Assembly (NCBI RefSeq): GCF_042186555.1
Contig: NC_133327.1
Coordinates: forward strand, 101,577,853 to 101,641,852
DNA length: 64,000 nucleotides
Source: Aquarana catesbeiana
Lineage: Eukaryota > Chordata > Amphibia > Anura > Ranidae
Direction of reading: 5' to 3'
Below are positions 22,047 through 32,929 of this stretch, piece by piece. Each line of letters starts with the position of its first letter. The stretch's first letter is position 1. Under the pieces are notes generated by a model. That model was not told the origin of the DNA. It made no database searches and worked only from the letters and a program-made list of their open reading frames with translations. Both the position numbers and the translations under genes were made by a program.

Positions 22047-24113
22047 AACCAACATAAAGTCAACAAATACTGTGTATTAGACCATTGAATTCAGGTAGCC
22101 ATCCTTAGTTAAATATCATTGTTGTTGAATAATGTTTCATAACATAACAAAATAACATTTCATGGGAAACTACAGCTTCTTCAGGACTATGTTGAGCTCT
22201 TATAAGTGGAGGAATAGCTTAGGTACAGCGATAATCACTTTGGCTAAGGTTTTATAGTAAAGTCTGAAGACTGGCACACACTTTTCGATTTTTTTTTTCT
22301 TTCAATCCAGCCAGCTGAACGGAAGAAAAAAAAAAACAGAATAGCTTAGAAGGAGCTGCTGTACTAACCTGTACTGCAATGTTAGTACAGAAATATTCCC
22401 CTGCTGACCTATTTTGCTCTGACAGGGGAACTGCCCCCTGAAAGAACACACTGGTTAGCATTCTCAGCCATTGGCTTGGATGCCAATTGGTAGAACTTTT
22501 TCGGTCATGCCCCTTCAACAGAAGCCAGCTGAACGTCTGGCTTCTGTTGGACTGCCCGCCATACACATGGGCTGAATGTCGGCCGGTTCTATTGAATCGA
22601 CTGATGCTGCCTGATATTCGGCCCCTGTGTAGGGCTCTTTAAACAATAATATCATTGTACAATAAATACATAAAAAATACTCAGTTTGTTATTTTTACAT
22701 AGTGCAAGTTAATGTCAGAATGCATACAGACCTGTGATGTTTATTAGTACTAGTGCATTACCAGTCCATATACCATAGATTACATTTTTTGCCCACCACA
22801 AGGGCAGTCAGGTGTCAGCCAAAAAAGCCCTTGCAAATAGGATACAAATAGGATACAGATACAAATTGAATACAGTGGGAGAGGTCAGCATAGCAATCAT
22901 ATATTCTCAAAGGTAAGACAGAAGAATAAAACACTGCTACTCAAGAGGAGGTTGGTACTTGATGAGATGCAAATGATGTATCCCACCATCAAAAAGACAG
23001 CTGCATCCCATCTAGAACAGGGGAGCACTCAAACTCCCTGCCAGTTCTCTTTGTAATTTGTATAATAAGCAAGCAACAGACTGTGACCATCTTTGGGCCA
23101 TGAGGGGTATTACGGTGGGAAGTCTACAGGGAGCCTGGATGGATGACCACTGAAAAAAGGGGAAAAAACATTTACATATAAGCCAAAATCAACTAAACAA
23201 GACATTTGAAAACAATAACATTTCTTGGCACCATCATGCGATAGTTAAAAGTAGAACAAAAAAAATAAAATGTAAAAACAAATTAAAATGAGACAGAACA
23301 ACATCATACATCTCAGTTGTAATAGTGTAACCAAGCTATACTATGTATTATCTGAGTATTAACTTTTATTGCATAGTTGCTAAGTAACATACTCTTTTAA
23401 AACCAATGAAAGTAATAAGGGTCCCTCAGCAAAATATGTTTTTCCAAATATACAAAAATAATTGTTTGTTGAAGCCAGATGGTAGATTAGCCTTCAATTC
23501 ATAAATTAATTTTGTATCATTTTGTATGCTATATTTGGTCCTATTAAAGGTAACAAAAGTTAAAGCCATCAGTTATATAAATATGATGGTATGCATTACC
23601 ATTCACAATAGTATAAGTATTGAAAAAAAAAAACTGTCCATAGAGAATGTTTGGTTTTGCCTATGTATGAATCACTGCATAAATACATACGAGGATACAT
23701 ATATGACACCAATTCTTTGATAATTTGTAAAGTGTCTGAGGCTGTATAGTTGCCCATTTGGGAGCATAAGTTTTTTATTTGTACAAAAAAGTAAAAATAT
23801 GCATATTTGCCACATTTGAATGTGGCAAATGGAAGACTACACTAGTCTTTATTCAAAACTAGTATGAATAGACTAGGTAAAGTCAGTTTTAGGAAGAATA
23901 ATAAGACTAGGTGTATTATAAATGCATTTAGACACAAATTTATCATTCTGTAAAAGGGGCCAATGTTTTTTAAGAATCATCCTAAAAGTTGAGCTTCAAT
24001 TGATAAACTGCGTAATTATACATGTCATTTCAGGATCGGTTGTATGTTTCCCTTGATGAATGAGAGAACTCCAGGGCTATTCTTTGCTCGTTTATAGGCT
24101 TTCTTAAAGCGGT
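22047..24113. other. Anonymous non-coding DNA
   Basis: About 2 kb without a supported gene. 22250-22620 has an irregular inverted composition (AGCCAGCTGAACGTCTGGCTTCTG type words) suggesting an old MITE, but I cannot fix ends. Confidence 0.3.
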
Positions 24114-24647
24114 TGTTAAGCCATTGTATTACAAACATCCCATCCCCTCTGTTAGCTATCATTATCTATCCTAGTGCCTTTGCTGCAAAAAAAACAATTG
24201 CTGATTATACCTTATAACTGAGCGTCTCCCGGCGCTCACGTAACTCCTCAGCTCTCTACTCTGTCTTGCTGACAGCTATAGCGGACAGAACCAAGCACTG
24301 CCACTGATGTCAGCCAACGAGGAGGGGAGGAGAGAGGGGAGAGAGCCGCATGAGCGCAGAGAGATGCTCAGTTATAACGTATAATGGTCATTTTTTTTTT
24401 TGCAGCACAGGCACTAGGATAGATAAATTTAGCTAACAGAGGGGATGGGATGAGGAGAGCAGAGAGAATAGCTGCGGATGACGGAGGGCACATAAACTGA
24501 CCACAGTGTCAGGGTTCAGTAGTCATGGTAAACCGTGGTCAGTTTACAGGGGGGAGGGTATAGCCAGGCAGGATCAGCCAGGTTTCTTAGGTGATAGAAG
24601 GGGACAAATTACATAGCACAAACACTGTGCTGTTAGTCATGCTTTAA
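24114..24647. mobile_element. TTAA-type hairpin element, family E
   Basis: It begins TTAA-AGCGGTTGTTAAG and ends ...CATGCT-TTAA. The inner arms CATCCCATCCCCTCTGTTAG (24138-24157) and CTAACAGAGGGGATGGGATG (24432-24451) are perfect reverse complements. ATCTATCCTAGTGCC pairs with GGCACTAGGATAGAT. The Tc1 remnant starts directly to the right. Ends are only partly symmetrical, so the boundaries are tentative. Confidence 0.5.
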
Positions 24648-24941
24648 CGGAACAGGATCAATTTTTTTTTTTTTTTACAATGTAAAGTAGTGCGTGTACA
24701 GCTTGTATAACAGTGTAAATTTGCTGTCCCCTCAAAATAACTCAACACACAGCCATTATTGTCTAAACTGCTGGCAGCAAAAGTGAGTATACCCCTCAGT
24801 GAAAATGTCCAAATTGGGCCCAATTAGCCATTTTCCCTCCCCGATGTCATGTGACAAGGTCTCAGGTGTGAATGGGGAGCAGCTGTGTTCAATTTGTTGT
24901 TATCGCTCTCACTCCCTCATACTGGTCACTGGAAGTTCAAC

Positions 24942-25790
24942 ATGGCACCTCATGGCAAAGTACTCTCTGAGGATCTGAAAAAGTAATTGTTGCTCTACAT
25001 AAAGATGGCCTAGGCTATAAGAAGATTGCCAAGACCCTGAAACTGAGCTGTAACACGGTGGCCAAGTCCATACAGCGATTTAACAGGACAGGTCAGAACA
25101 GGCCTCGCCATGGTCGACCAAAGAAGTTGAGTGCACGTGCTCAGCATCATAACCAGAGGTTTTCTTTGGGAAATAGACGTATGAGTGCTTCCAGCATTGC
25201 TGAAGAGGTTGAAGGGGGGGGGCCAGTCTTTCAGTGCTCAGACCATACACCGCACGCTGCATCAGATTGGTCTGCTTGGCTGTCATCCCAGAAGGAAGCC
25301 TCTTCTAAAGATGATGCACAAGAGAGCCGGCAAACAGTTTGCTGAAGACAAGCAGACGAAGGACATGGATTATTGGAACCATGTCCTGTGGTCTGATGAG
25401 ACCAAGAAAAACGTATTTGGTTCAGATGGTGTCAAGCATGCGTGGCGGCAACCAGGTTAGGAGTACAAAGACAAGTTTGTCTTGTCTACTGTCAAGCATG
25501 GTGGTGGGAGTGTCATGCTCTGGAGCTGCATGAGTGCTGCCGGAACTGGGGAGCTACAGTACATTGAGAGAACCATGAATGCCAACATGTACTGTGACAT
25601 ACTGAAGCAGAGCATGATCCCCTCCCTTCGGAGACTGGGTCGCAGGGCAGTATTCCAACATGATAACGACCCCAAACACTTCTCCAAGATGACCACTGCC
25701 TTGCTAATGAAGCTGATGGTAAAGGTGATGGACTGGCCATCATGGAGGAGATGATGTCATCATGGAGGAGTGGAGAAGTGGAAGGGGACT
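24942..25790 (+). pseudogene. Tc1-like transposase pseudogene (element A)
   Basis: This is a degenerate DD34E transposase, the enzyme that cuts and pastes Tc1/mariner DNA by binding the inverted termini. The start is taken at the ATG in ACATGGCACCTCATGGCAAA. The N-terminal helix-turn-helix region is broken by stops and frameshifts within the first 100 codons. Recognisable blocks follow: LHQIGLLGCHPRRKPLL, the first catalytic Asp in HVLWSDETK (about 25384), then TVKHGGGSVMLW, and the second Asp in FQHDNDPKH (about 25655). The region that should carry the catalytic Glu (SPDLNPIE in relatives) has degenerated or been deleted after 25745. Multiple frames are needed, so no functional product is possible. 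Confidence 0.8.
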
Positions 25791-25967
25791 CCAGTGGCAA
25801 CCTGTGAAGCTCTGGGAAACTCCATGCCCAAGAAAGTTAAGGTAGTGCTGGAAAATAATGGTGGCCACACAAAATATTGACACTTTGGGCCCAATTTGGA
25901 CATTTTCACTTAGGGGTGTACTCACATTTGTTGCCAGTGCTTTAGACATTTATGGCTGTGTGTTGAG

Positions 25968-28043
25968 TAGGGATGGGCCGAACACCCCCCTGTTCAGTTC
26001 GCATCCAGAACATGCAAATAGGCAAAAAATTAGTTTGAACACACGAACACCGTTACAGACTATGGGACACGAACATGAAAAATTAAAAGTGCTAATTTTA
26101 AAGGTTAATATGCAAGTTATTGTCATAAAAAGTGTTTGGGGACCTGGGTCCTGCCCCAGGGGACATGTATCAATGCAAAAAAAAGTTTTAAAAATGGCCG
26201 TTTTTTCAGGAGCAGTGATTCTAATAATGTTTAAAGTGAAACAATAAAAGTGAAATATTCCTTTAAATTTCATACCTGGGGGGGTGTCTAACAGTCCAAG
26301 AGCAAAATGACATCTCTAAAGGAAAAAAAAGTAATTTAAAAGTGCTAGCGCTGGTGCCAACTATTAATGAATTTTCGGTCCCGACAATACACATAAAAGT
26401 CATTGGAAGTCATTGAAAAATTAAAAAAAATTTTGTGGGGTCCCCCAAAATTCCATTACCAGGCCCTTCAGGTCTGGTATGGATATTAAGGGGAACTCCG
26501 CGCCAAAATTAAAAAAGAAATGGCGTGGGGTTCCCCCCAAAAATCCATACCAGACCCGAGGGATCTGGTATGGATTTTAAGGGGAACTCCGCGACAAAAT
26601 TAAAAAAAAAAATGGTGTGGGGTTCATCAAAAATCCACACCAGACCCTTATCTGAGCATGCAATCTGGCAGGCTGCAGGAAAAGAGGGGGGACGAGAGAG
26701 CACCCCCCCCCTGAACCGTACCAGGCCACATGTCCTCAACATGGGGAGGATGTCCCCATGTTGATGGGGACAAGGGCCTCATCCCCACAACCCTTGCCCA
26801 GTGGTTGTGGGGGTCTGTGGGCAGGGGGCTTATCGGAATCTGGAAGCCCCCTTTAACAAAGGGGACACCCAGATCCCAGCCCCCCCCATGTACCCCTAGC
26901 ATTGTACCCCTACCATTTCACAAAAAGAGTGTCAAAATGTTAAAAAAACCACAGGAGATGGCTTGGGACAAGCCCCTCTGATGCAACGCAGGATTCCCCT
27001 TGCATCAGAGGAGGCGAGGTCACCCGTACACGTCACTGGTAAACCTCTGGCGTTTCCCCTTGTCAGAGGGGGATAGGGTCACGTGACGGGTGGCCCCGCC
27101 CTCAGCTACATAAGAGCTGTCAAGCTGGCACCGCGTCATTGGCTGGGTGCCTCTGGTGGAGGCAGGATCCTGTGTGTGCTCGTCGCTGGAGATCATCCAT
27201 CGCTGAAGATCGAGAATTGGTTTACATCGCTGGAGTAGGAGCATGGATTTATTGGATTACATCGCTGGAATCTCTTTTTTATTTTTTATTTTTAATAAAG
27301 GACTTGTCCCAAGCCGTCTCCTGTGGTTTTTTTAACATTCCCCCCTCTTTTCCTGCGGCCTGCCAGGTTGCGTGCCCGGGTAAGGGTCTGGTGTGGATTT
27401 TTGGGGGAGCCCCACGCCATTTTTTTTTTAAATTTTGGCACGGAGTTCCCCTTAATATCCATACCAGACCTGAAGGGCCTGGTAATGGAATTTTGGGGGA
27501 CCCCCAAGCATTTTTTTATTAATTTTTCAATGACTTTCAATTACTTTTATGTATGTTGTCGGGACCGAAAATACATTAATAGCCGGCACTAGCACTAGCA
27601 CTTTTAAATTATTTTTTTTTCCTTTAGAAATCTCATTTTGCTCTCGGACTGTTATAAACACGGAAAATATGCGCTACTTTACAGGCATACTATAAACACC
27701 CCCCAGGTACGAAATTTAAAGGAATATTTCATTTTTATTGTTTCACTTTAAGCTTTATTAAAATCACTGCTCCCGAAAAAACGGCTGTTTTTAAAACTTT
27801 TTTTTGCATTGATACATGTCCCCTGGGGCAGGACCCGGGTCCCCAAACACTTTTTATGACAATAACTTGCATATTAACCTTTAAAATTAGCACTTTAGAT
27901 TTCTCCCATAGACTTTTAAAGGGTGTTCCGTGGCTTTTCGAATTTGCCGCGAACACCCCAAATTGTTTACTATTCGTCGAACGGGTAAACAGCCAATGTT
28001 CGAGTCGAACTCATGTTTGACTTGAACAGATAGCCCATCCCTA
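25968..28043. mobile_element. hAT-like non-autonomous element with about 0.7-1 kb inverted arms, inserted in Tc1-A
   Basis: The termini TAGGGATGGGC (25968) and GCCCATCCCTA (to 28043) are inverted and flanked by an exact 8-bp duplication GTGTTGAG (25960-25967 and 28044-28051), as expected for hAT. The arms are unusually long. GTCCTGCCCCAGGGGACATG (26149) is mirrored near 27810-27830, and AACCACAGGAGATGGCTTGG (about 26948) by CAAGCCGTCTCCTGTGGTT (about 27309-27327). A 250-bp block at about 26690-26937 is present only on the left. A hairpin CCTCTGATGCAA...TTGCATCAGAGG lies at about 26976-27012. No transposase. Relatives or fragments are at 5875, 45686, 58635, 60724 and 61982. Confidence 0.85.
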
Positions 28044-28220
28044 GTGTTGAGTATTTTTGAGGGGACAGCAAATTTACACTGTTATACAAGCTGTACACTC
28101 ACTACTTTATATTGTAGCAAAGTGTCATTTCTTCAGTGTTGACACATGAAAAGATAGAATAAAATATAGTATTTACAAAAATGTGAGGGGTGTACGCACT
28201 TTTGTGAGATAATATATATA

Positions 28221-29819
28221 CAGTGGGGCAAAAAAGTATTTAGTCAGCCACCAATTGTGCAAGTTCTCCCACTTAAAAAGATGAGAGAGGCCTGTAATTG
28301 TCATCATAGGTATACCTCAACTATGAGAGACAAAATGTGGAAACAAATCCAGACAATCACATTGTCTGATTTTTGAAAGAATTTATTTGCAAATTATGGT
28401 GGAAAATAAGTATTTGGTCACCTACAAACAAGCAAGATTTCTGGCTCTCACAGACCTGTATCTTCTTCTTTAAGAGGCTCCTCTGTCCTCCACTCATTAC
28501 CTGTATTAATGGCACCTGTTTGAACTTGTTATCAGTATAAAAGACACCTGTCCACAACCTCAAACAGTCACACTCCAAACTCCACTATGATGAAGACCAA
28601 AGAGCTGTCGAAGGACACCAGAAACAAAATTGTAGACCTGCACCGGGCTGGGAAGACTGAATCTGCAATAGGCAAGCAGCTTGGTGTGAAGAAATCAACT
28701 GTGGGAGCAATAATTAGAAAATGGAAAACATACAAGACCACTGATAATCTCCCTCGATCTGGGGCTCCACGCAAGATCTCACCCCGTGGGGTCAAAATGA
28801 TCACAAGAACGGTGACCAAAAATCCCAGAACCACACGGGGGGACCTAGTGAATGACCTGCAGAGAGCTGGGACCAACGTAACAAAGGCTACCATCAGTAA
28901 CACACTACGCCGCCAGGGACTCAGATCCTGCAGTGCCAGACGTGTCCCCCTGCTTAAGCCAGTACATGTCCGGGCCGTCTAAGGTTTGCTAGAGAGCATT
29001 TGGATGATCCAGAAGAGGATTGGGAGAATGTCATATGGTCAGATGAAACCAAAGTAGAACTGTTTGGTAGAAACACAACTCGTCGTGTTTGGAGGAGAGA
29101 GAATGCTGAGTTGCAACCAAAGAACACCATACCTACTGTGAAGCATGGGGGTGGCAACATCATACTTTGGGGCTGTTTCTCTGCAAAGGGAACAGGATGA
29201 CTGATCCATGTACATGAAAGAATGAATGGGGCCATGTATTGTGAGATTTTGAGTGCAAACCTTCTCCCATCAGCAAGGGCATTGAAGATGAAATGTGGCT
29301 GGGTCTTTTAGCATGACAATGATCCCAAACACACTGCCCGGGCAATGAAGGAGTGGCTTCATAAGAAGTATTTCAAGGTCCTGGAGTGGCCTAGCCAGTC
29401 TCCAGATCTCAACCTCATAGAAAACTTTTGGAGGGAGTTGAAAGTCCGTGTTGCCCAGCGACAGCCCCAAAACATCACTGCTCTAGAGGAGATCTGCATG
29501 GAGCAATGGGCCAACATACCAGCAACAGTGTGACATCCTTGTGAAGACTTACAGAAAACGTTTGACCTCTGTCATTGCCAACAAAGGATATATAACAAAG
29601 TATTGAGATTAACTTTTGATATTGACCAAATACTTATTTTCCACCATAATTTACAAATAAATTCTTTCAAAAATCAGACAATGTGATTGTCTGGATTTGT
29701 TTCCACATTTTGTCTCTCATAGTTGAGGTATACCTATGATGACAATTACAGGCCTCTCTCATCTTTTTAAGTGGGAGAACTTGCACAATTGGTGGCTGAC
29801 TAAATACTTTTTTGCCCCA

Positions 29820-29822
<3 letters not shown>
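28221..29822 (+). mobile_element. Tc1-like transposon B, complete ends, 1.6 kb
   Basis: It begins CAGTGGGGCAAAAAAGTATT and ends with the exact reverse complement, flanked by TA. The inverted repeats are about 200 bp each (28221-28421 and 29622-29822). Each has an outer CAAAAAAGTATTTAGTCA and an inner AAAATAAGTATTTGGTCA direct-repeat site, the IR/DR arrangement of Sleeping Beauty-type Tc1 elements in which each repeat is a transposase binding site. The element sits at the outer end of Tc1-A. The right TA runs into a (TA)n tract. Confidence 0.92.
28587..29607 (+). pseudogene. Tc1-like transposase pseudogene (element B)
   Basis: The start ATG at 28587 opens an intact 132-codon N-terminal part with two helix-turn-helix (paired-like) units (SKDTRNKIVDLHRAGKTESA; GVKKSTVGAIIRKW), a GxPRK linker and KNPRTTRGDL. 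It stops after KPVHVRAV. The DDE domain continues in a shifted frame: VIWSDETKVELFG (first Asp, about 29033), TVKHGGGNIILWGCF, then an in-frame TGA after AKGTG near 29199. A further TAG precedes HDNDPKHTA (second Asp, about 29318), and SPDLNLIENFWRE carries the catalytic Glu (about 29423). All three catalytic residues survive, but at least three lesions abolish expression. The terminus, after another shift, lies near 29607 (NKVL region). Confidence 0.88.

Positions 29823-29870
<48 letters not shown>
29823..29870. repeat. (TA)n microsatellite
   Basis: About 22 uninterrupted TA units starting at the TA target duplication of Tc1-B. It probably grew from, or attracted, the insertion. Confidence 0.95.
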
Positions 29871-29871
<1 letters not shown>

Positions 29872-30139
29872 TTTTTGTATTATGTATATATACATAATAT
29901 TTTTTGTAATTTTTCTGCCTCCAACTCAAAATCACTATTTCTTGTACACTTGTGCTCTAAATGTAAGTTTTGCAAAATCAGAATGTTTTGCATAGGCTGC
30001 TGTGGGTGAAACCTATACATGCTATTGGCATAGGTTGGTTTCCCATACAATGTTCTCCCAATGGTGTCATTTTATACTTTCACAATCATAAAATATAAAA
30101 AAGGTAGTTGGAGTACATCAGGTGTGACAGTACAGAATA
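29871..30139. other. Non-coding stretch between (TA)n and the PLE fragment
   Basis: No feature supported. It could be the remaining 3' untranslated part of the reverse-strand PLE at 30140, but it has no recognisable hammerhead core. Confidence 0.3.
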
Positions 30140-30992
30140 AGTTGTGTACATTTGAAAAAAAACACTCTAAAAATCTTGAAGTTTTTCATTGGTACTTGAC
30201 CACAAAGTAAAAATGTTGTCAATGTACCCATACCCATACAACATGTGGCATAGGTATCTTCCTGCTTTCTGACATGAGAAGAACACCTGTTCCCACTCTC
30301 CCAGATACAGGTTCACAAAGGATGAGAAACAAGATGTCCCCATCGCCACACTCTGCACCTGGAGAAAGTTGGACCCATTTCAATTAGATGCGTTTTGAGT
30401 CAGAGCAAAGTACAGCATTTGGTTATATTTGTACCATTCATTTTTATTACATTGAGCCCCTCTTGAAGTACACTGGAGTAAAGAGTTTTGTCATCAATGG
30501 ATTTCAGTAGGACATTGGGAGGAATGCTGAAACCATCCAAGATGTTTAGAAAGTTGATGGCATCCTTTAAATGTGATGGTAACCTCTCGACATATAGATG
30601 TTAATGATTGTCAATTGTTCTACTTTTTTTACTCGTAAGACAGCCCGCACCAGGGGTATTAGGTCTTATGGGAGGGTTAGCCAGACTTTTGTAAGAAGGA
30701 GGAGCATAAAATGTTGATGTCATCAGGAATCGAATTAAAAAAAAAACACGTCTTTTAGGAAATCAAGACTTCATATAATGCTGCATCAGTGGACTTCACT
30801 AATGTCTTTTACCAATATTACTTTAGGGATACACAACTTTGTGTGGTGCACAGGTGTACTTTGTGTAGGGAGATTTTGGTTACGCTGAACTTTTTGAACA
30901 CATTTAATTTGACATTTTTTATGCTATAAAAAAGTCTGGTCTCTTGGGAAGAGGAATTTTCTAGCCCCTTTGCCTGCTTTAAATGACCCTGT
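30140..30992 (-). pseudogene. Penelope-like element RT fragment (PLE-3), pseudogene
   Basis: On the reverse strand this keeps the N-terminal and central part of a PLE reverse transcriptase. A KGL-type N-terminal block is broken into frames near 30990-30700. Then come VAMGTSC and NLYLGEWEQ (about 30330-30280), the motif seen in the other PLEs here as GVVMGTSCAPSYANLYLGEWE, and GYIDNIF at about 30225, where the catalytic YIDD has become YIDN. There is no GIY-YIG endonuclease; sequence stops resembling PLE at about 30140. PLE RTs prime from nicks made by their own C-terminal endonuclease, so this copy is dead by frame breaks, loss of an RT aspartate and 3' loss. Upstream (to the right), the coding homology is interrupted by the inserted unit at 31009-31992. 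Confidence 0.75.
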
Positions 30993-31008
30993 TGCCAAAA
31001 AGAAATTG

Positions 31009-31992
31009 AAGGAAATTGTGATAAAAACTGCGCTATGAAATATGTGAACGACTAATAATATAAAACAGCAGCAATTCTAACAATCAACATCAATTGTAAG
31101 ATCAGACATAGAAAAATAAAAGAATTGCGCTAATAAAATGTGCATATAACATAAAACACATAAATGAAAAAATCATGTGGAAGAGGATAAATGCAGAGAA
31201 CACCTGCATGTAATCCACAATAGTGTCCCATTGAAAAAAGAAAGACAAATAAATAAATGAAGTAGTGACTTCAAAACACCCATAAATGGTCAAGAAAAGT
31301 CCGAGTGATAAACAATAATAATCCGTGACAACAGAGGAAGATCCACCACCGAGAATGAGGGGGGTTACTTCTTACCGGATAGCCATGACCCCCCACCACA
31401 GAGGATCACAGCAAGCAGGTAAACTTTAAACAGGTTGTAAGGACTTGTGTCAGCATCCACTAGGGGTCATCACACAATAGCAGCAGCAAAACTCGTGGCA
31501 GAGGTTCCTTTTGGGCGCATGTACAGGAAAGTAGGCATATCCGTGCACAGTTCTCCTGCCCAGCCCTTCAGGTGCTTCCCAGCCAAACTCTGCAAGCACC
31601 AGCTGCTGATCTCTACAATACAGGCCACCTGCTTGCCTGCTGAACTCTGCAAAGAAGAGTCAGTACATCGAGGAACTTTTTGAAACACGGATATGCCTAC
31701 TTTCCTGTACATGCGCCCAAAAGGAACCTCTGCCACGAGTTTTGCTGCTGCTATTGCTGACGGTGTGATGACCCCTAGTGGTTCTCGGTGGTGGATCTTC
31801 CTCTGTTGTCACGGATTATTATTGTTTATCACTCGGACTTTTCTTGACCATTTATGGGTGTTTTGAAGTCACTATTTCATTTATTTATTTGTCTTTCTTT
31901 TTTCAATGGGACACTATTGTGGATTACATGCAGGTGTTCTCTGCATTTATCCTCTTCCACATGATTTTTTCATTTATGTGTTGTATGTTATA
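31009..31992. mobile_element. Inverted-repeat unit flanked by a 16-nt direct repeat, inside PLE-3
   Basis: TGCCAAAAAGAAATTG occurs at 30993-31008 and again at 31993-32008, exactly flanking a unit made of two inverted arms. The left arm is about 31130-31365 plus 31485-31545 (ATTATTATCG-type words, GTGACAACAGAGGAAGATCC, CAAAACTCGTGGCAGAGGTT). The right arm is 31680-31992 (AACCTCTGCCACGAGTTTTG, GGATCTTCCTCTGTTGTCAC, GTGGATTACATGCAGGTGTT). This inverted arrangement resembles the head-to-head terminal repeats of PLEs, and the 16-nt flank behaves as a target duplication. It encodes nothing. Confidence 0.6.
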
Positions 31993-32008
31993 TGCCAAAA
32001 AGAAATTG

Positions 32009-32084
32009 CCCAAAAAGCCTTACTGCAAAAAGTAGAGCAAATACCCATCTCTTCTGCTGCCCAGACTTCCAAATGCTGCTGCTT
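32009..32084. other. Possible continuation of PLE-3 upstream of the insertion
   Basis: If the 16-nt repeat is a target duplication, this stretch is the upstream part of the PLE-3 coding region. Too short and degraded to confirm. Confidence 0.25.
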
Positions 32085-32582
32085 TTAAAGTGGATGTAAA
32101 CCCGATTCATGAAATTGGAGCTTAGCACATATATCTGTAGTGTCTTGTTATCTCTTTTCAAAGCCATATGTCCCGTAGCTGTCTCCTACTCTGTTCTTCT
32201 GTTATCAACCTGATAACTCCTGACAAGTTCTCTGACACATATGATAAAAGCAGCCTGAGTTTTGTGTTGGGGAGGATCCTATAAATAGATTAGCAGAGCC
32301 CTGAGTGATTTAACAAACAAAGCTGAATGTCTCTACCTATAAGGAGAGGGGGGTGTGCCTTTGCTCCAATCAGCTGTCTTGGCTGTATGCAGAAGGTTCA
32401 CTGCAGTGATAACCAGGAAGAGAAAATTTCCTAACACAATCTGAACTTTCTAAACAATATATAACGATAAAGACAGCAGATATACATGTAAAACTTATGT
32501 AGGGAGATTTGTTTCATCTCTGTGTATCATCTGAGGCTATTCACTTCACTGGGTATATGTGTGGGTTTACATCCACTTTATT
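32085..32582. mobile_element. TTAA-type inverted-repeat element, family C, full length
   Basis: It starts TTAA-AGTGGATGTAAACCC and ends GGGTTTACATCCACT-TTAT, so the termini are perfect inverted repeats and the target is TTAA on the left with one mismatch on the right. The interior is non-coding. The same right terminus is at 5856-5874. Confidence 0.85.
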
Positions 32583-32915
32583 ATTTATTTATTTAAGGTA
32601 CTTATATAGCGCCAACAATTTATGCAGCGCTTTACATATACATTGTACATTCACATCAGTCCCTACCCTCAAGGAGCTTACAATCTAAGGTCCCTAACTC
32701 ACATTCATACATACTAGGGACAATTTAGACAGAAGCCAATTAACCTACCAGCATGTCTTTGGAGTGTGGGAGGAAACCGGAGTACCCGGAGGAAACCCAC
32801 GCAGGCACAGGGAGAACATGCAAACTCCAGGCAGGTAGTGTCGTGGTTGGGATTCAAACCAGCGACCCTTTTTACTGCTAGGTGAGAGTGCTACCCACTA
32901 CACCACTGTGCCACA
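32582..32915 (-). mobile_element. tRNA-derived SINE
   Basis: On the reverse strand the element starts GTGGCACAGTGGTGTAGTGG at 32915, with an A-box-like TGGTGTAGTGG and a B-box-like GGTTTGAATCC at about 32847-32857. These are the internal RNA polymerase III promoter boxes of a tRNA-derived SINE head. The body follows with GTTTGCATGTTCTCCCTGTG and TTTCCTCCGGGTACTCCGG, words widespread in vertebrate SINEs. The 3' end reads GCGCTATATAAGTACCTTAA and an (AAAT)n tail (32581-32597 on the plus strand). It abuts the TTAA element directly. Confidence 0.82.
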
Positions 32916-32929
32916 CTTTAAGAGTTGTT

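Larger units (their letters stand above)
24676..28215 (+). mobile_element. Tc1-like transposon A, left end truncated, split by a hAT-like insertion
   Basis: The long inverted termini of a Tc1-type element are visible: left ACAGCTTGTATAACAGTGTA (about 24699) and TTTGCTGTCCCCTCAAAATA, right TGAGGGGACAGCAAATTTAC and ACACTGTTATACAAGCTGTA (about 28060-28090). The right terminus continues to a GTGTACGCACTTTTGTGAGA end at about 28210. The left copy lacks this outer part, so about 130 bp are missing. 25968-28043 is not Tc1 sequence but a later insertion. Confidence 0.75.

Noticed and set aside
28587..29607. Functional Tc1 transposase in element B
   Set aside because: All DDE residues are present, but a stop after codon 132 and at least two in-frame stops before the second Asp block expression.
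32840..32915. Functional tRNA gene
   Set aside because: The A and B boxes are diverged, no cloverleaf closes, and the sequence continues into a SINE body and tail.
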